Assembly: GCF_027594865.1 (NCBI RefSeq)
Contig: NZ_CP089391.1
Location: forward strand, 6,912,501 to 6,976,500
DNA from: Bradyrhizobium xenonodulans
Lineage (GTDB): Bacteria > Pseudomonadota > Alphaproteobacteria > Rhizobiales > Xanthobacteraceae
Reading direction: 5' to 3'
Length of the DNA: 64,000 nt
Positions 38,502-48,134 of this stretch are shown here, in pieces. The position numbers and the translations under genes are program-made. Positions within the stretch are counted from its first letter, which is position 1, and every line of letters begins with the position of its first letter. Below the pieces are notes generated by a model. The model was not told where the DNA came from. It made no database searches and worked only from the letters and a program-made list of their open reading frames with translations.

Positions 38502-39467
38502 ATGCGTTTCAAAGGGCTTGATCTGAACCTTCTCGTCGCGCTCGACGCTCTGATGACGGAGCGCAATCTCACGGCGGCAGCGCGGAGAATCAACTTGAGC
38601 CAGCCGGCCATGAGCGCGGCGGTTGGCCGGTTGCGTTCCTACTTTCGCGACGATCTATTCGCGATGAGAGGCCGAGAACTCGTCCCGACACCACGCGCCG
38701 AAGGACTCGCCGGCCCAATTCGCGAAGCCCTGCTGCACATCCAGCTGTCGATTATTTCGCGGGATGCGTTTAATCCAGCTCTATCGGACCGCAGGTTCAG
38801 GATCGGCGTTTCCGACTTCGTCATGGTCGTGTTTTTTCAGTCCATCGTGGAGAGAGTCGCACGGGAGGCACCTGGCGTTGCGTTCGACTTTCTGCCCCTC
38901 GCCGACGACCCCGATGAGCTTCTCCAGCGCGGTGAGATCGACTTCCTTGTCTTGCCGGAAATGTACATGTCGCGCTCCCATCCAAGAGCGACGCTGTTCG
39001 AGGAAAAACTCGTATGCGTGGGGTGCCGGAGCAACAAGCAGTTCTCACGCAAGCTGACGTTCGAGAAATACATGTCGATGGGACACGTAGCGGCTAAATT
39101 CGGGCGTACCCGAAGGCCTTCGATCGAGGAATGGTTCTTGATTGAGCACGGTCTCAAGCGACGCATCGAGGTTGTCGTGCAGAGCTTCAGCATGATTCCA
39201 CCCATGCTCCTGGGCACTGCTCGTATAGGCACGATGCCCTCGTTGCTGGCCAGGCATTACGGAAAGACGACGCCCCTGCGGATCGTCGATCTTCCGCTGC
39301 CAATTCCGTCTTTCACAGAGGCCGTTCAATGGCCGGCCCTTCACAATACCGATCCGGCGAGCATCTGGATGCGGACAATATTGTTGGAGCAGGCTTCGCG
39401 CATGCCTTCGGCGCGCGCGACTGCAGCAACTCGAAAGGCCTTGGTAGAGCATTCGCCTTCCAAGTGA
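38502..39467 (+). CDS. nodD1: NodD1, LysR-type flavonoid-responsive activator
   Basis: A 321-residue LysR regulator beginning [45 protein letters not shown] (helix-turn-helix about 23-46). It has the NodD-type ligand domain and ends [25 protein letters not shown]. Divergent to nodA across nod box 3, it is the primary nod activator in the Bradyrhizobium scheme. It is somewhat longer at the C-terminus than the copy at 7184. Confidence 0.97.
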   Translation: MRFKGLDLNLLVALDALMTERNLTAAARRINLSQPAMSAAVGRLRSYFRDDLFAMRGRELVPTPRAEGLAGPIREALLHIQLSIISRDAFNPALSDRRFRIGVSDFVMVVFFQSIVERVAREAPGVAFDFLPLADDPDELLQRGEIDFLVLPEMYMSRSHPRATLFEEKLVCVGCRSNKQFSRKLTFEKYMSMGHVAAKFGRTRRPSIEEWFLIEHGLKRRIEVVVQSFSMIPPMLLGTARIGTMPSLLARHYGKTTPLRIVDLPLPIPSFTEAVQWPALHNTDPASIWMRTILLEQASRMPSARATAATRKALVEHSPSK

Positions 39468-40455
39468 ATGGAACACTATTGCAAAGTTCAGATGTGAACT
39501 GAAAGCGACCTGCTAGTGAACGGCGGCAGAAGGAGCCAAACGTTCTCTTGTTGCATCTTCGCGTTCAACTGTTTCGCCCCGCCATCCGAGCCGGCGCATG
39601 ACGCCGAGCCGAGAGCGAAGGGCTGCGCAGACGCAACACACTCGGGCTGCTGATGGCGCCAAGTGTGTTGCGTCAACATCACCCAGTCGCCGCGACAATT
39701 TGACGACGCCCCACTTTGGTGATAGCCGCGCAGTCCCGTCGTTCTCGTCGACATGGAATGTGTCGCTTGCGATAGTCTCTAGGAATGGAGCCAACATGTC
39801 ATTGGTCTCTGACAGTGCTGATCGATGTCGATCGACGACGAAATTGCGAATCAGTTGGTGCGACTGGCGAAACGCAATTTGCGGCCGATTCACATGTCGA
39901 ACACGTCAAGGGCTACACGGACGTCCAAGTTGATCTCGTTCCAGATCATGCGAAAGCCGCCTCGCGCCTGCGCCAGCCGGTGTCCCCCTGAACTCACCAC
40001 CGCGCAGATATCAGCCGGTGATCCCGCTCCGGTATCCGCATGGCACGGGAATGATAGTTCGAAAGTCGTTCACCCCTCGCGCAAATGAGCGCCTGCTCTC
40101 CCTCAATGACGGGCCGCAAACCACCCGCCCTCATCGGTCTTCTCGCTTGCCATCACCGCGCACCGCCGGCCCTCGCGGTGATCGTTCAGGCGCCGCGATG
40201 CGCTGACCCGAACAGTTCGCCGTCAGTTTCGCGCACCAGTCAGCTGGGGATTCCGCAGAGCATTCGATTGCTCAGATTCGTCTGGCATCGGCTGCCTGGA
40301 TTTCAGGCAAGGCAAGTCCGTCGCTGTTGCACAACCGCGTCACTTGAGTGCGTATCGCGCCTTCCTCGCTGAACGGCGCCGCTCTGTCGTCTTTTCGCCC
40401 AACGGCGCGGTCAAGCGCCTCGGCCAGCTAACGATCACAAACAGGGAGCCGAACA
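39468..40455. other. nodD1-nolA gap of 1 kb
   Basis: No recognised gene. Several overlapping frames around 39785-40090 have protein-like pieces in different phases, consistent with a decayed gene, but no family could be named. In B. japonicum nodD2 lies between nodD1 and nolA; no nodD remnant is visible here. Confidence 0.45.
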
Positions 40456-40731
40456 TTGCTGCAGTATAGTGGTGTCTACGATCCGGAAGATCTCACGGTC
40501 CTCGGCGCGATCTTTGATAAAGCCATCGCGTCATTGCCGGCATCTATGCGAACGCCTGAAAACCGGATCACAATCGCCAAACTTGTTTTGGAGCGTACAG
40601 CAGCAAGCCAATCCGGCTTGGCGTCCCTTATGCTCCTGCTCGACGCCCTACCATCTGCCCACTCGGTTGAGCGGCGATCGGAGCAGAGCCAGCCTGCTTG
40701 CGCCAGAATGGACGACTGCCCAACCAGCTAA
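40456..40731 (+). CDS. Small conserved rhizobial protein upstream of nolA
   Basis: About 91 residues from a TTG start. The core YSGVYDPEDLTVLGAIFDKAIASLPASMRTPENRITIAKLVLERTAASQ is a recurrent short family in rhizobial genomes (QYSG.YDPE.L..L..IFD.A...LP..MRTP.NR..IA..IL). The C-terminal third is less conserved. The 30-bp repeated motif begins ten bases after its stop, so it is unlikely to be co-regulated with nolA through that motif. Function unknown. Confidence 0.65.
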   Translation: MLQYSGVYDPEDLTVLGAIFDKAIASLPASMRTPENRITIAKLVLERTAASQSGLASLMLLLDALPSAHSVERRSEQSQPACARMDDCPTS

Positions 40732-40740
40732 TTCAAGTAG

Positions 40741-40770
40741 CTTGATTCTCACGTGACGTCAGGTTGTAGG
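40741..40770 (+). promoter_or_regulatory. 30-bp repeated motif, copy 1 (upstream of nolA)
   Basis: The copy begins CTTGATTCTCACGTGACGTC and continues AGGTTGTAGG. The shared pattern of four copies is CTTGAWTC, two bases, ACGTRRCGTCA, then RRTTGTA or RATTGTA. It ends 17 bases before the nolA ATG, in the promoter position. Confidence 0.7.
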
Positions 40771-40787
40771 CTTGCCAATTGAACATC

Positions 40788-41498
40788 ATGATCAAAGCTA
40801 CACCACGAAGGCGTCGCTGGCGCATTGGAGAACTTGCGGAGGCTACCGGGGTAACGGTACGCACGCTGCATCACTACGAGCACACGGGTCTGCTCAGCGC
40901 GTCCGAACGCACGGACGGCGGTCATCGAATGTACGAACGCGAAAGCATTCAACGAGTGTCGCAAATTCGAGCGCTGCGCGAGCTCGGCTTCTCGCTGAAT
41001 GATATTCGCACGGCAATGGGAGGAAAGACGTCACTTACTGACCTCCTGCGCAAGCATTTGGAGCAAATTGAACTTCAGGTCACGCGCACGACCCAGTTGC
41101 GGGATCGTTTGCGTAACATGACGACGGACTCTGACACGCAAGTCAGCATGCATGAGCTGCCTGCTGCTCTGAATGCAGCTTCGCGCGCTGAAGCGCGCCC
41201 CCAGACTCCGCGATGCACGTGCGCGCTCGGCGCTGATCGAGAAGAGCGCTGGCGAAAGATCCGGGATGAGTTGCGCGATTGTGTCGATCGTGGCGAGCAC
41301 CCGTGCAGCGAGCGGGCCGCTTCCGTGGCGCTGAAGGCGCGCGCGCTCATCACAGAAATTGCGGGAACCGACCCGGCGGCCTCAACCATGCTGAAAGTTC
41401 TTGCGCGACTGAGCACGCCGCGCAACCTGGCCGGCTGGAACCACAGCCTGATGCAGTACCTTGATCTCGCAATGGCCGCATTGCAGGACAGGTACTGA
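40788..41498 (+). CDS. nolA: NolA, MerR-family nodulation regulator
   Basis: About 236 residues. The MerR helix-turn-helix is WRIGELAEATGVTVRTLHHYEHTGLL, followed by the dimerisation helix, then the NolA-specific part with SLTDLLRKHLEQIELQV, RLRNMT, ELPAALNA, CTCALGADREERWRKIRDELRDC, EHPC and the end VLARLSTPRNLAGWNHSLMQYLDLAM. Known: NolA controls genotype-specific nodulation in Bradyrhizobium and is made in several lengths from internal starts. Start choice: ATG at 40788 (MIKATPRRRRW); a TTG three codons upstream is possible. A copy of the 30-bp motif covers the promoter. Confidence 0.95.
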   Translation: MIKATPRRRRWRIGELAEATGVTVRTLHHYEHTGLLSASERTDGGHRMYERESIQRVSQIRALRELGFSLNDIRTAMGGKTSLTDLLRKHLEQIELQVTRTTQLRDRLRNMTTDSDTQVSMHELPAALNAASRAEARPQTPRCTCALGADREERWRKIRDELRDCVDRGEHPCSERAASVALKARALITEIAGTDPAASTMLKVLARLSTPRNLAGWNHSLMQYLDLAMAALQDRY

Positions 41499-42098
41499 CG
41501 CAGCCGCCGATTCAGATGCGTCCTTCATTTAAATGATTGGCGGCCGCACGTCGCGACTGCTGCGTTTCCGGCTCGGCCTCTTCCTTCCGTGCCTCCCCAT
41601 CAACCTAGTTGCTGTCGCTCCTTCCACGAGAACCGCTCGCGACCTCGAGAGATGCGTCTCTCGAACAGGCTTGAATCGGACGTAACGTCAGATTGTACGA
41701 TGGAATCTGGCTGATACCGGATTCACGCGCGGAACGCTCTCACGGGCGAGGGTTGCCCTGGCCCCGTACGCCTGGTTTTCCAAGCTGCGTTCTCGGCGTT
41801 CGACAAGCAATGAAGGATCGTTATGGCGCTACCAGAGTCTGATCAGCGCGTTTGCGCCGACCGCGAGTGCGGTTCGAGCCAGCTTTCGTCTGACCCTGTC
41901 CGAGTGCCTGCCGGAAGAAGGGATCTTTGGGGCATCCTTCGGCCCATCTTTCGCTTACCACGGCACGCGCGCGAGCACCGGGCGGAGAACGGCTCACAGC
42001 AAGGGCCGCCGGTCCGACGGCTGTCATTATTCGACGCCTCAGCAAAAATTTTTCAAGGCAAAACCAGCCACAAACTCAAGCCCGCATGGACTCTCATA
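41499..42098. other. nolA-binding protein gap with motif copy 2
   Basis: Six hundred bases with the 30-bp motif at 41670. The frame of the downstream gene is open from 41823, but the signal peptide begins only at 42099, and the upstream codons show no domain. Confidence 0.45.
41670..41699 (+). promoter_or_regulatory. 30-bp repeated motif, copy 2
   Basis: CTTGAATCGGACGTAACGTC, then AGATTGTACG. It lies 171 bases after nolA and 400 bases before the start of the binding-protein gene (124 before the upstream in-frame ATG at 41823). Confidence 0.7.
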
Positions 42099-43190
42099 AT
42101 GTCAATCCATGGCGCCATTTCTCTCGCAGCTATTCCACTCCTTGCTTTGATGTCCGTTGCATCTGCGGCCGACGTCAATATTGCTGTGGCAGGACCGATG
42201 ACTGGAAGCAATGCCGCGCTTGGAGCGCAGATGCGGGACGGTGCTGCTGCCGCCGTCGATGATCTGAATGCGTCAGGCCTCCTTCCAGGAACTAGCGTCG
42301 CCGACGACGCGTGCGATCCCAAGCAGGCGGTCGTAGTCGCCAATCGGCTTGCATCAGATCAGGTCAAGTTGGTTGTTGGCCACTTTTGTTCTTCCTCGTC
42401 GATACCGGCTTCCAACGTTTACGACGAGGCGCAACTTATTCAGATATCACCAGGATCCACCAATCCCGCGCTCACAGAGCGTGGCATCAAATCCGTGTTT
42501 CGTATCTGTGGGCGCGACGACCAGCAGGGTGTCGTGGCGGCCGAATATATCCGACGGCATTTCCCCAACACCAAGATTGCCATCCTTGACGACAGGAGCA
42601 CCGCTGGTAAAGGCATCGCCGATGTCGTTGCGGCTCATCTTCGGGAGGTTGGGATATCGGATGTGAAGCGACAAAGTTACGTGGCCGGGGAGAAGGATTA
42701 CATGGCCCTGGTTTCGAGGATGAAAGCGGACGGAATCAAACTTGCTTACATCGGCGGCTACTACAATGAGATCGGGCTGATCGTGCGTCAGGCCTCAGAA
42801 GCAGGTGCAGGTATGACCGTGATGGCCAATGATCCTCTGATGACCCACGATTTTTCGATGATCGCGGGCAAAGCCGGAAACGGAACACTGTTCACCTTTA
42901 TGCCGGATCCCACCAAGAATGCTGAGGCGGCGAGCGCCGTGGCACATCTCAAGGCCTCCAACCGGTCTTCGGAAGGTTATTCGCTTTACGCCTATGCGGC
43001 TGTGCAGGCATGGGCGAAGGCCGCAAAGCGCGCCGGCACTTTTGATTCATCGAAAGTGGCAGCTGCGCTTCGTTCGCAGCCAATTGACACGGTGATCGGT
43101 GCCGTCCGGTTCGACGCCAAGGGCGACAATTCGGCTCCCGGCTTCAGTGTCTACCGTTGGCAAGACAATATCGCCGAACAGGCCGAGTGA
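42099..43190 (+). CDS. Branched-chain amino acid-type ABC substrate-binding protein
   Basis: Periplasmic type I binding protein of 363 residues, LivJ/LivK family. Signal peptide is MSIHGAISLAAIPLLALMSVASAAD, then NIAVAGPMTGSNAALGAQMRDGA and the disulfide-bridged pair in DDACDPKQA...VVGHFC. PGSTNPALTERG, DDRSTAGKG and AYAAVQAWAKAA are typical of the family. The start was placed at the signal peptide. No permease or ATPase genes follow, so it must work with a transporter elsewhere or in sensing. Ligand unknown. Confidence 0.88.
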   Translation: MSIHGAISLAAIPLLALMSVASAADVNIAVAGPMTGSNAALGAQMRDGAAAAVDDLNASGLLPGTSVADDACDPKQAVVVANRLASDQVKLVVGHFCSSSSIPASNVYDEAQLIQISPGSTNPALTERGIKSVFRICGRDDQQGVVAAEYIRRHFPNTKIAILDDRSTAGKGIADVVAAHLREVGISDVKRQSYVAGEKDYMALVSRMKADGIKLAYIGGYYNEIGLIVRQASEAGAGMTVMANDPLMTHDFSMIAGKAGNGTLFTFMPDPTKNAEAASAVAHLKASNRSSEGYSLYAYAAVQAWAKAAKRAGTFDSSKVAAALRSQPIDTVIGAVRFDAKGDNSAPGFSVYRWQDNIAEQAE

Positions 43191-43261
43191 ATTGATCGCA
43201 ACTCATCACGGTTCGATGGGTTCATTCAGCCGCCCGATACCCTGATGCACATGTCAAGGGG

Positions 43262-43277
43262 ACGAGCGCACGCTCGT
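43262..43277 (+). terminator. Hairpin after binding-protein gene
   Basis: ACGAGCG, two bases, CGCTCGT, followed by GATTTTCCC: a seven-base perfect stem with a short T-run 70 bases after the stop codon. It fits a rho-independent terminator, though the loop is very short. Confidence 0.45.
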
Positions 43278-43399
43278 GATTTTCCCACCCCCTAACGGGA
43301 CTTCCTCGGCACTCTCACTAGTCGAGCCAGCTGGTCAACTGGTGCGGTTCTCCGCGCTTGTTGACCTGGGCTGCACCACACCAAAACGGAGGCTCTCCA

Positions 43400-44578
43400 A
43401 TGCGTAAGATATTTGTAGCTTGTAGCATGCTTGTTCTCGCTCAAGCTCAAGCCAGTGCTCAAGATTCCCACCTGCTTGCCGCGGTGGAGGAACATGCCGC
43501 GCCAGGTGAGGCTGATGATCGATCGCCCCAAGCAATGTCTGCAAGGAAGCCATTTGAAACGCCAGAGGCTCCAACCCCAGTTCCGACTGATACTGCGGAG
43601 TTTGGGTCCATTGACGCGACCGTCACGTTTCTGGCGGACGTATATGGACCCGCGCCACAAACGTCGCAGCGTCGCACTCTTCGTTACGAACAAGCCAAGA
43701 GATATATTGACGCGCATCCGGGTACGCCTGGCGTGCTGTTCATCGAAGACGTCATCGACCATCGTGGCTCGAACGGCATAGCACCGCAACACGAACTCGA
43801 GTATCGGGAGACACCGGCTCACTACTACGTGGGCGGCGGGACCTTAAACGACACAGTATTCGGGTTCGTTGACGGACCGTATCCTCCCGTGTGGACGATT
43901 GAAGCGGCACCGGTCTATTCGAGCCTCATCTATGTCGACGCACAAGGCAGCGAGACATATGTTAGCGAGAGCAAAGTCCGGCAGATGAACGATCTCGCCC
44001 CCGAGCTGCTGGACGAGATGATGCGACGCCAGGATGCGGATCGACGTTATCATGCCAGTCAAGGCTTTCTGGCAGATGAGATTCAGCGAGCCGCGGATAA
44101 CGGCGACAACTTGCGGCTGGCCCAACTCACCGAGCAGCAACAGCAAGCACAAGCTGCGCATTGTGCGGCGATGCAGATGCGTCAGCAGCGCGACGCGGAG
44201 ATCGATCGGATGTATGACCTCAACTTGAAGGCCGACGCCGGTACGATCAGCGCTCCCGAACGAGGGGAACTCGACAACTTCTCCAAGCGATCTGAGTTGA
44301 TCGAATCGACTGCACCGATTTCTGGCCGCGAGGCCGCCGGTCCTCCGCCAACCAGCTGCCCATTGTGTCGGAGCACAAACATTGCGGTGTTGCGAAGTCG
44401 ACATTTTACCGGGACATTCCAGTTTACCTCTAGCGATGATCGGTCTGTGGTCGTGGCTTATCGCCACGGCCACGCAGGTCCCATTGGCGTGCTGATCGGT
44501 GTGCCGAAGGATCTGTCAGGACCGATATTTGGTAGCTGGACCAACGCGGGAATGACCTTGCCGCCACCCCAGAAATGA
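43400..44578 (+). CDS. Secreted protein of unknown function, 392 residues
   Basis: The ATG at 43400 has GGAGG eight bases upstream and opens onto a signal peptide (MRKIFVACSMLVLAQAQASAQ). The mature part has an acidic, proline-rich linker and a globular region (GSIDATVTFLADVYGPAP, PGVLFIEDVIDHRG). A helical coiled-coil stretch of about 100 residues is rich in Gln, Asp and Arg (LDEMMRRQDADRRYHASQ ... LTEQQQQAQAAHCAAMQMRQQRDAEIDRMYDLN). A C-terminal domain has a CPLC pair. I recognise no family. It is isolated between the binding protein and the LuxR gene. Confidence 0.7.
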   Translation: MRKIFVACSMLVLAQAQASAQDSHLLAAVEEHAAPGEADDRSPQAMSARKPFETPEAPTPVPTDTAEFGSIDATVTFLADVYGPAPQTSQRRTLRYEQAKRYIDAHPGTPGVLFIEDVIDHRGSNGIAPQHELEYRETPAHYYVGGGTLNDTVFGFVDGPYPPVWTIEAAPVYSSLIYVDAQGSETYVSESKVRQMNDLAPELLDEMMRRQDADRRYHASQGFLADEIQRAADNGDNLRLAQLTEQQQQAQAAHCAAMQMRQQRDAEIDRMYDLNLKADAGTISAPERGELDNFSKRSELIESTAPISGREAAGPPPTSCPLCRSTNIAVLRSRHFTGTFQFTSSDDRSVVVAYRHGHAGPIGVLIGVPKDLSGPIFGSWTNAGMTLPPPQK

Positions 44579-44855
44579 CAGCGGTTTGGACCGCCGCCCA
44601 GCCTTGTCTGCGCAGGCACGATCAGGACTGATCCGTCACTGCCCGTGCGAACCTAAGCCCCTGCTTGCTGAAACACTCGGCGTCCGCTTAACCCTTCCTT
44701 GGCGGTAAGGAAGCTGCGAAATTGCCCGCTCACGGGCACAGTTCGCCACGGCGACGTGCGACTCGAGGCGAAGTCCACGTTTGTGGGTTGCACATCCCGG
44801 CCAGGCCGGTCGTCCCTTACCGAATGATCCGGTCGGTGCAGGGGGGGCCGGCCAT

Positions 44856-45581
44856 TCAAATGAGGTTTTGGCGAATGGCCTTTGCAATTCCGTGGGTCCG
44901 GTTCGAAGTCCCGAGCTTTCGTATCGCGTTCTTGAGATGGAAGTTGACTGTATTCTCGCTCACCTCGAGTATCTTGCCTATTTCCCAGGAGGACTTGCCC
45001 TCTCCCACCCATCGCAAGCAATCTTTTTCCCGCTCAGACAGGGCAACTTCGCAATTTGAGCCACTAGCGGAGGGCCGCGAGATCTCCGCAAGGGCAATGT
45101 GGAAGTGCCAGGCCAGTACGTTGAGATGACTCATCTGGCACTGCGGATCAGCATCGTCGAACGGGGATGCAAAGGATGCCAGAGCCACTTGGCCCAATGG
45201 TCCGTACAACGGCACGCTCATACCGTGCTTCAGACCCGCCTCTTTGGCTTCTGCGAGTACGCGCTGCTCGCTGGGTTGCAATTGACATTTTTTGGCAAGT
45301 TGATCCCACAGGAACGGCCGCGAAAGCGTTGGCGCCCGTCGTACCACCGGATCGATGACACGGTACTTGCGTTCAACGTACCGGCCGCACCAATCGGACG
45401 GGAAGGTTACCGTTACCCCGGAGGGCAGATATTCAGGCAGACCACATGCCTCCGCGAAAGTGAGGGCTCCATAAGCGACTTCACTGAAGCCTTTCTCGCT
45501 CGCACAGCTTACGAGAAGGTCGAACAAGACCTTGATTGAGTGAGTTGCCTTGGCGCATTCGATGAAATTGAAAAGATCCAT
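44856..45581 (-). CDS. LuxR-type quorum-sensing regulator (apparent solo)
   Basis: A 241-residue two-domain regulator. The N-terminal autoinducer domain keeps the AHL-pocket residues in context: DWCGRYVERKYRVIDPVV (W, Y, D, P), FLWDQL (W) and GLKHGMSVPLYGP (G). The C-terminal helix-turn-helix LSEREKDCLRWVGEGKSSWEIGKILEVSENTVNFHLKNAIRKLG is canonical. GAGG lies six bases before the ATG at 45581. No luxI-type synthase is visible within several kb on either side, so it may sense signals made elsewhere in the genome or by neighbours. It is a class known to affect nodulation in rhizobia (inference for this one). Confidence 0.92.
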   Translation of the reverse strand: MDLFNFIECAKATHSIKVLFDLLVSCASEKGFSEVAYGALTFAEACGLPEYLPSGVTVTFPSDWCGRYVERKYRVIDPVVRRAPTLSRPFLWDQLAKKCQLQPSEQRVLAEAKEAGLKHGMSVPLYGPLGQVALASFASPFDDADPQCQMSHLNVLAWHFHIALAEISRPSASGSNCEVALSEREKDCLRWVGEGKSSWEIGKILEVSENTVNFHLKNAIRKLGTSNRTHGIAKAIRQNLI

Positions 45582-47196
45582 GTAGCGCCTCACGAGGCCC
45601 CACGGCCCAAAAGTCGTACTGCGTCATTGCGCGCAGAGCTTGGTGAGGGCGGGCGTCGTTCACTCGCCCTCACCGTTGGGCTTGGCGTCCTTGCAATGCG
45701 AGCGCTCGAGCGCTGCGGCACGCAGTTCCAGAGCTGGGTAAGCTCTCCCGAAACGCGCTCGGAAGGGATAGGCGCCTCGAAGCAGCGACGAGTCGAGAAG
45801 GCCGCGGACGCGTGTCGACGGATTAAGCCCGCCACGTCTTAACTGTCGTGTGGACAGCTGCGATTCGGCTCGTCGCAGCGCGCAGGGCCGGCTATCATGA
45901 ACAGTGAGAGTGGCCGCTATCGGACTGCCGGCGAGCTCCTCGCTGAGTTGAGGATGACCGACTTCTAAAAGAGTGCGGTTGTGCAATCGCAGGCGCCATA
46001 GCGGTGGCGGAGCCTCGGGATGCCTATTTGCGTTTCCGCAACCCGGATCCACGGTAGAGCAAAGCGCTTCCGCTCTCTTTGTTCGATGCTGGTGAAGACG
46101 CCCTCGGCGAGCCGCACGAGATGGCCGTTGCCGAAGACGAGAACCTCGCACAAGAACCGCATGCCATCTCAAGCGCCAATGACCAAGCGTTTCAGCTCGT
46201 CGCACGCGGACCCGCGCGCAGTTGCAACTTTGCTTCATCGAGACGAAACGGTGCATGCGGGACTCCGGAACTTCCGAGCTGACCCTTAGGACAGCAAGTG
46301 TCGTACCAATTCCCGGCAGTCATGCATTCACGTCTGAAAGCCGTGTGTTGCGCCACTCGTCGGTCGTTCGGCGGGTCGGAGGATCGAAGCAACTCGGACA
46401 TTCGTCCGAATGCGACACTGCGCTTTGCTACAGAAGCGACATTTGCAGGTCAGCAAAGCTGCCGCCAACAACAAGATACGTAGCCTGTCTGCGGCACAAG
46501 GCAGGCGCACAAGGGGCGCCCCTGTAATCCCATGCGCGGCGAAGCCTATGGTCGAGAGCTGCTGAGCGCGGCCGACCGCCAGAGCGGGCGCCGTTTCAGT
46601 TCCAGCCAACAACCATCGAACATCCCGGTCCGGCACCAATGCTCTGCGTTGCGATCAGCGATCGCGCTCCCCCTCGATGGCACTGCATACTCAGCCGTTG
46701 GCTGGTCGACTTGCGGATCGTCGGCCAGCTCGCCTTGACTGGATGCTGGACGACACACGCGGCTGAATGGCCGCTACCTTCAAGATCTGTATGATAGACC
46801 GGTGCTCATCGCACGAGGAACGAGCTGTCGCCGACCTGCGCGGTTTCCGACAATTTGGCGTGACGCGCTGGCAATCTGAAGCGGCACTACTCCTCGATTG
46901 GGCTTATCAAGCCGCGATCGTGTGTCACGCGGCGGACCAAACGTCGCAATGGTTGCTGCCAACAGGCCCGGTTGCGTTGCACCAGATACAGAAAGTGTGA
47001 CGACGGGGATTGTGCCGCGGACCAGCATCGCGTCATCCTGGAACGTTACCTCGCGCCAAACGGGAATGCGCCATAATCCAAATGCGCGACCCGCGAGCAA
47101 CACCCTCGGCGCCGTTTACATCCGACGTACGCCGAGGGCTTTTGCGTGCACGGACAGTGACTCCGCTCGCAAACTCACATCAACTCTATTGGTTGT
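45582..47196. other. Gap of 1.6 kb
   Basis: No gene identified despite several frames of 60-200 codons; all overlap one another on both strands and lack motifs and ribosome-binding sites. No luxI-like fragment was seen. Confidence 0.45.
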
Positions 47197-47478
47197 TCAT
47201 TGCAACTCACCGGTATTAGGACCGACGAATTCCAGAATCGACTCTGCCTTCTGAACCTCGTGCGCGAGGCGCTTGAAGATTCGAATGGCAGACGCCGGCG
47301 TAACAAGGAGTCCAACTCTCTTGCAGGCGAGCTCGAAATGATGCGCAACCTGTTCGTTACTGGGGGCAACCCGGGTCTGAAGCGCGCATGTAGTTAGCGA
47401 GGCGAGCATGTGTTCGACGACATCCATTTCAGCCTGACTCACCCCTCTTCCTTCTTTCAGCTGTTGGCCCGCCCGCAA
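47197..47478 (-). CDS. Possible small helical protein
   Basis: A 93-codon frame with a protein-like, helical composition (SQAEMDVVEHMLASLTTCALQTRVAPSNEQVAHHFELACKRVGLLVTPASAIRIFKRLAHEVQKAESILEFVGP). No family is recognised and the start is uncertain (GTG or ATG options near 47430-47478). It may be genuine or a remnant. Confidence 0.3.
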   Translation of the reverse strand: MRAGQQLKEGRGVSQAEMDVVEHMLASLTTCALQTRVAPSNEQVAHHFELACKRVGLLVTPASAIRIFKRLAHEVQKAESILEFVGPNTGELQ

Positions 47479-47918
47479 ACGTCATCTCGCGAATTGACGG
47501 CCAAGTTATGACCGACAAAACAGCGAACCGTCCTGCGGCGGCGCCAGCCTTGCGACGGCCCTAGCATGATGTGCGCTCATTTCACAACCCCGCGGTGGCT
47601 TATGTCGACGCTCATGCTGCACACTTGGCTACGCAATGTCGCTCAACTGTAAAGCCGTCGACACGTCCATCAAGGTAACACTTCAGTCGAAAGCTCGCTC
47701 TCTTGATTCGACCGAGGCACGATGCCCTCTTTCGGCCAAGCTGGTCCTGCCGCCGATCCAGTTTGTCTAGCTTTCGCGACCGCTCTCGTTTTGCCCAAGA
47801 TATCTCTGCGTGGTCCCCTCGCCTGCAAGCGAGCAGGCGGCATGTGACGCCCCACCGTTGGCTCTCTATTGCCCATACGCGATAGACGCCGAACGTGCCT
47901 GGCGTTCCGAGTTCAAAC

Positions 47919-47933
47919 CTGACGTCACGTCAG
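47919..47933. promoter_or_regulatory. Dyad A, CTGACGT-C-ACGTCAG
   Basis: Perfect 7-base arms around one central base. It lies 202 bases before the first ParA-like gene and is preceded by AAAC, as is dyad B. Confidence 0.5.
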
Positions 47934-47987
47934 ATCGACGACGACGGCCGCAGTCCGGATTCTCCGAGCTGTTAGATGGCCGCAAAC

Positions 47988-48012
47988 CTGACGTAGAGCG
48001 CTGCCACGTCAG
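47988..48012. promoter_or_regulatory. Dyad B, CTGACGT-N11-ACGTCAG
   Basis: The same two 7-base arms as dyad A but with an 11-base centre, 55 bases downstream of it and 123 bases before the ParA-like gene. Centre-to-centre spacing is about 74 bases, seven helical turns. The half-site ACGTCAG also occurs in copies 1 and 2 of the 30-bp motif. Confidence 0.5.
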
Positions 48013-48134
48013 ACCTCGCTCGCATAAATTTGCAAAACTTCGACGACCTCTTCTTTCTGCCATGTTCACGTCTAAAGCAAAGACTGTCGATCGCGCCTCG
48101 CGGTTGGCATAGCGCGTGTCTTAAAGGGAATTCG

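Larger units (their letters stand above)
47479..48134. other. Gap upstream of ParA-like pair with two dyads
   Basis: No gene. The right half holds two related dyads (47919 and 47988) described separately. Confidence 0.45.

Noticed and set aside
45582..47196. Search for a luxI synthase near the LuxR gene.
   Set aside because: No frame shows the conserved R..F...L.W...G.E.DQ.D pattern.
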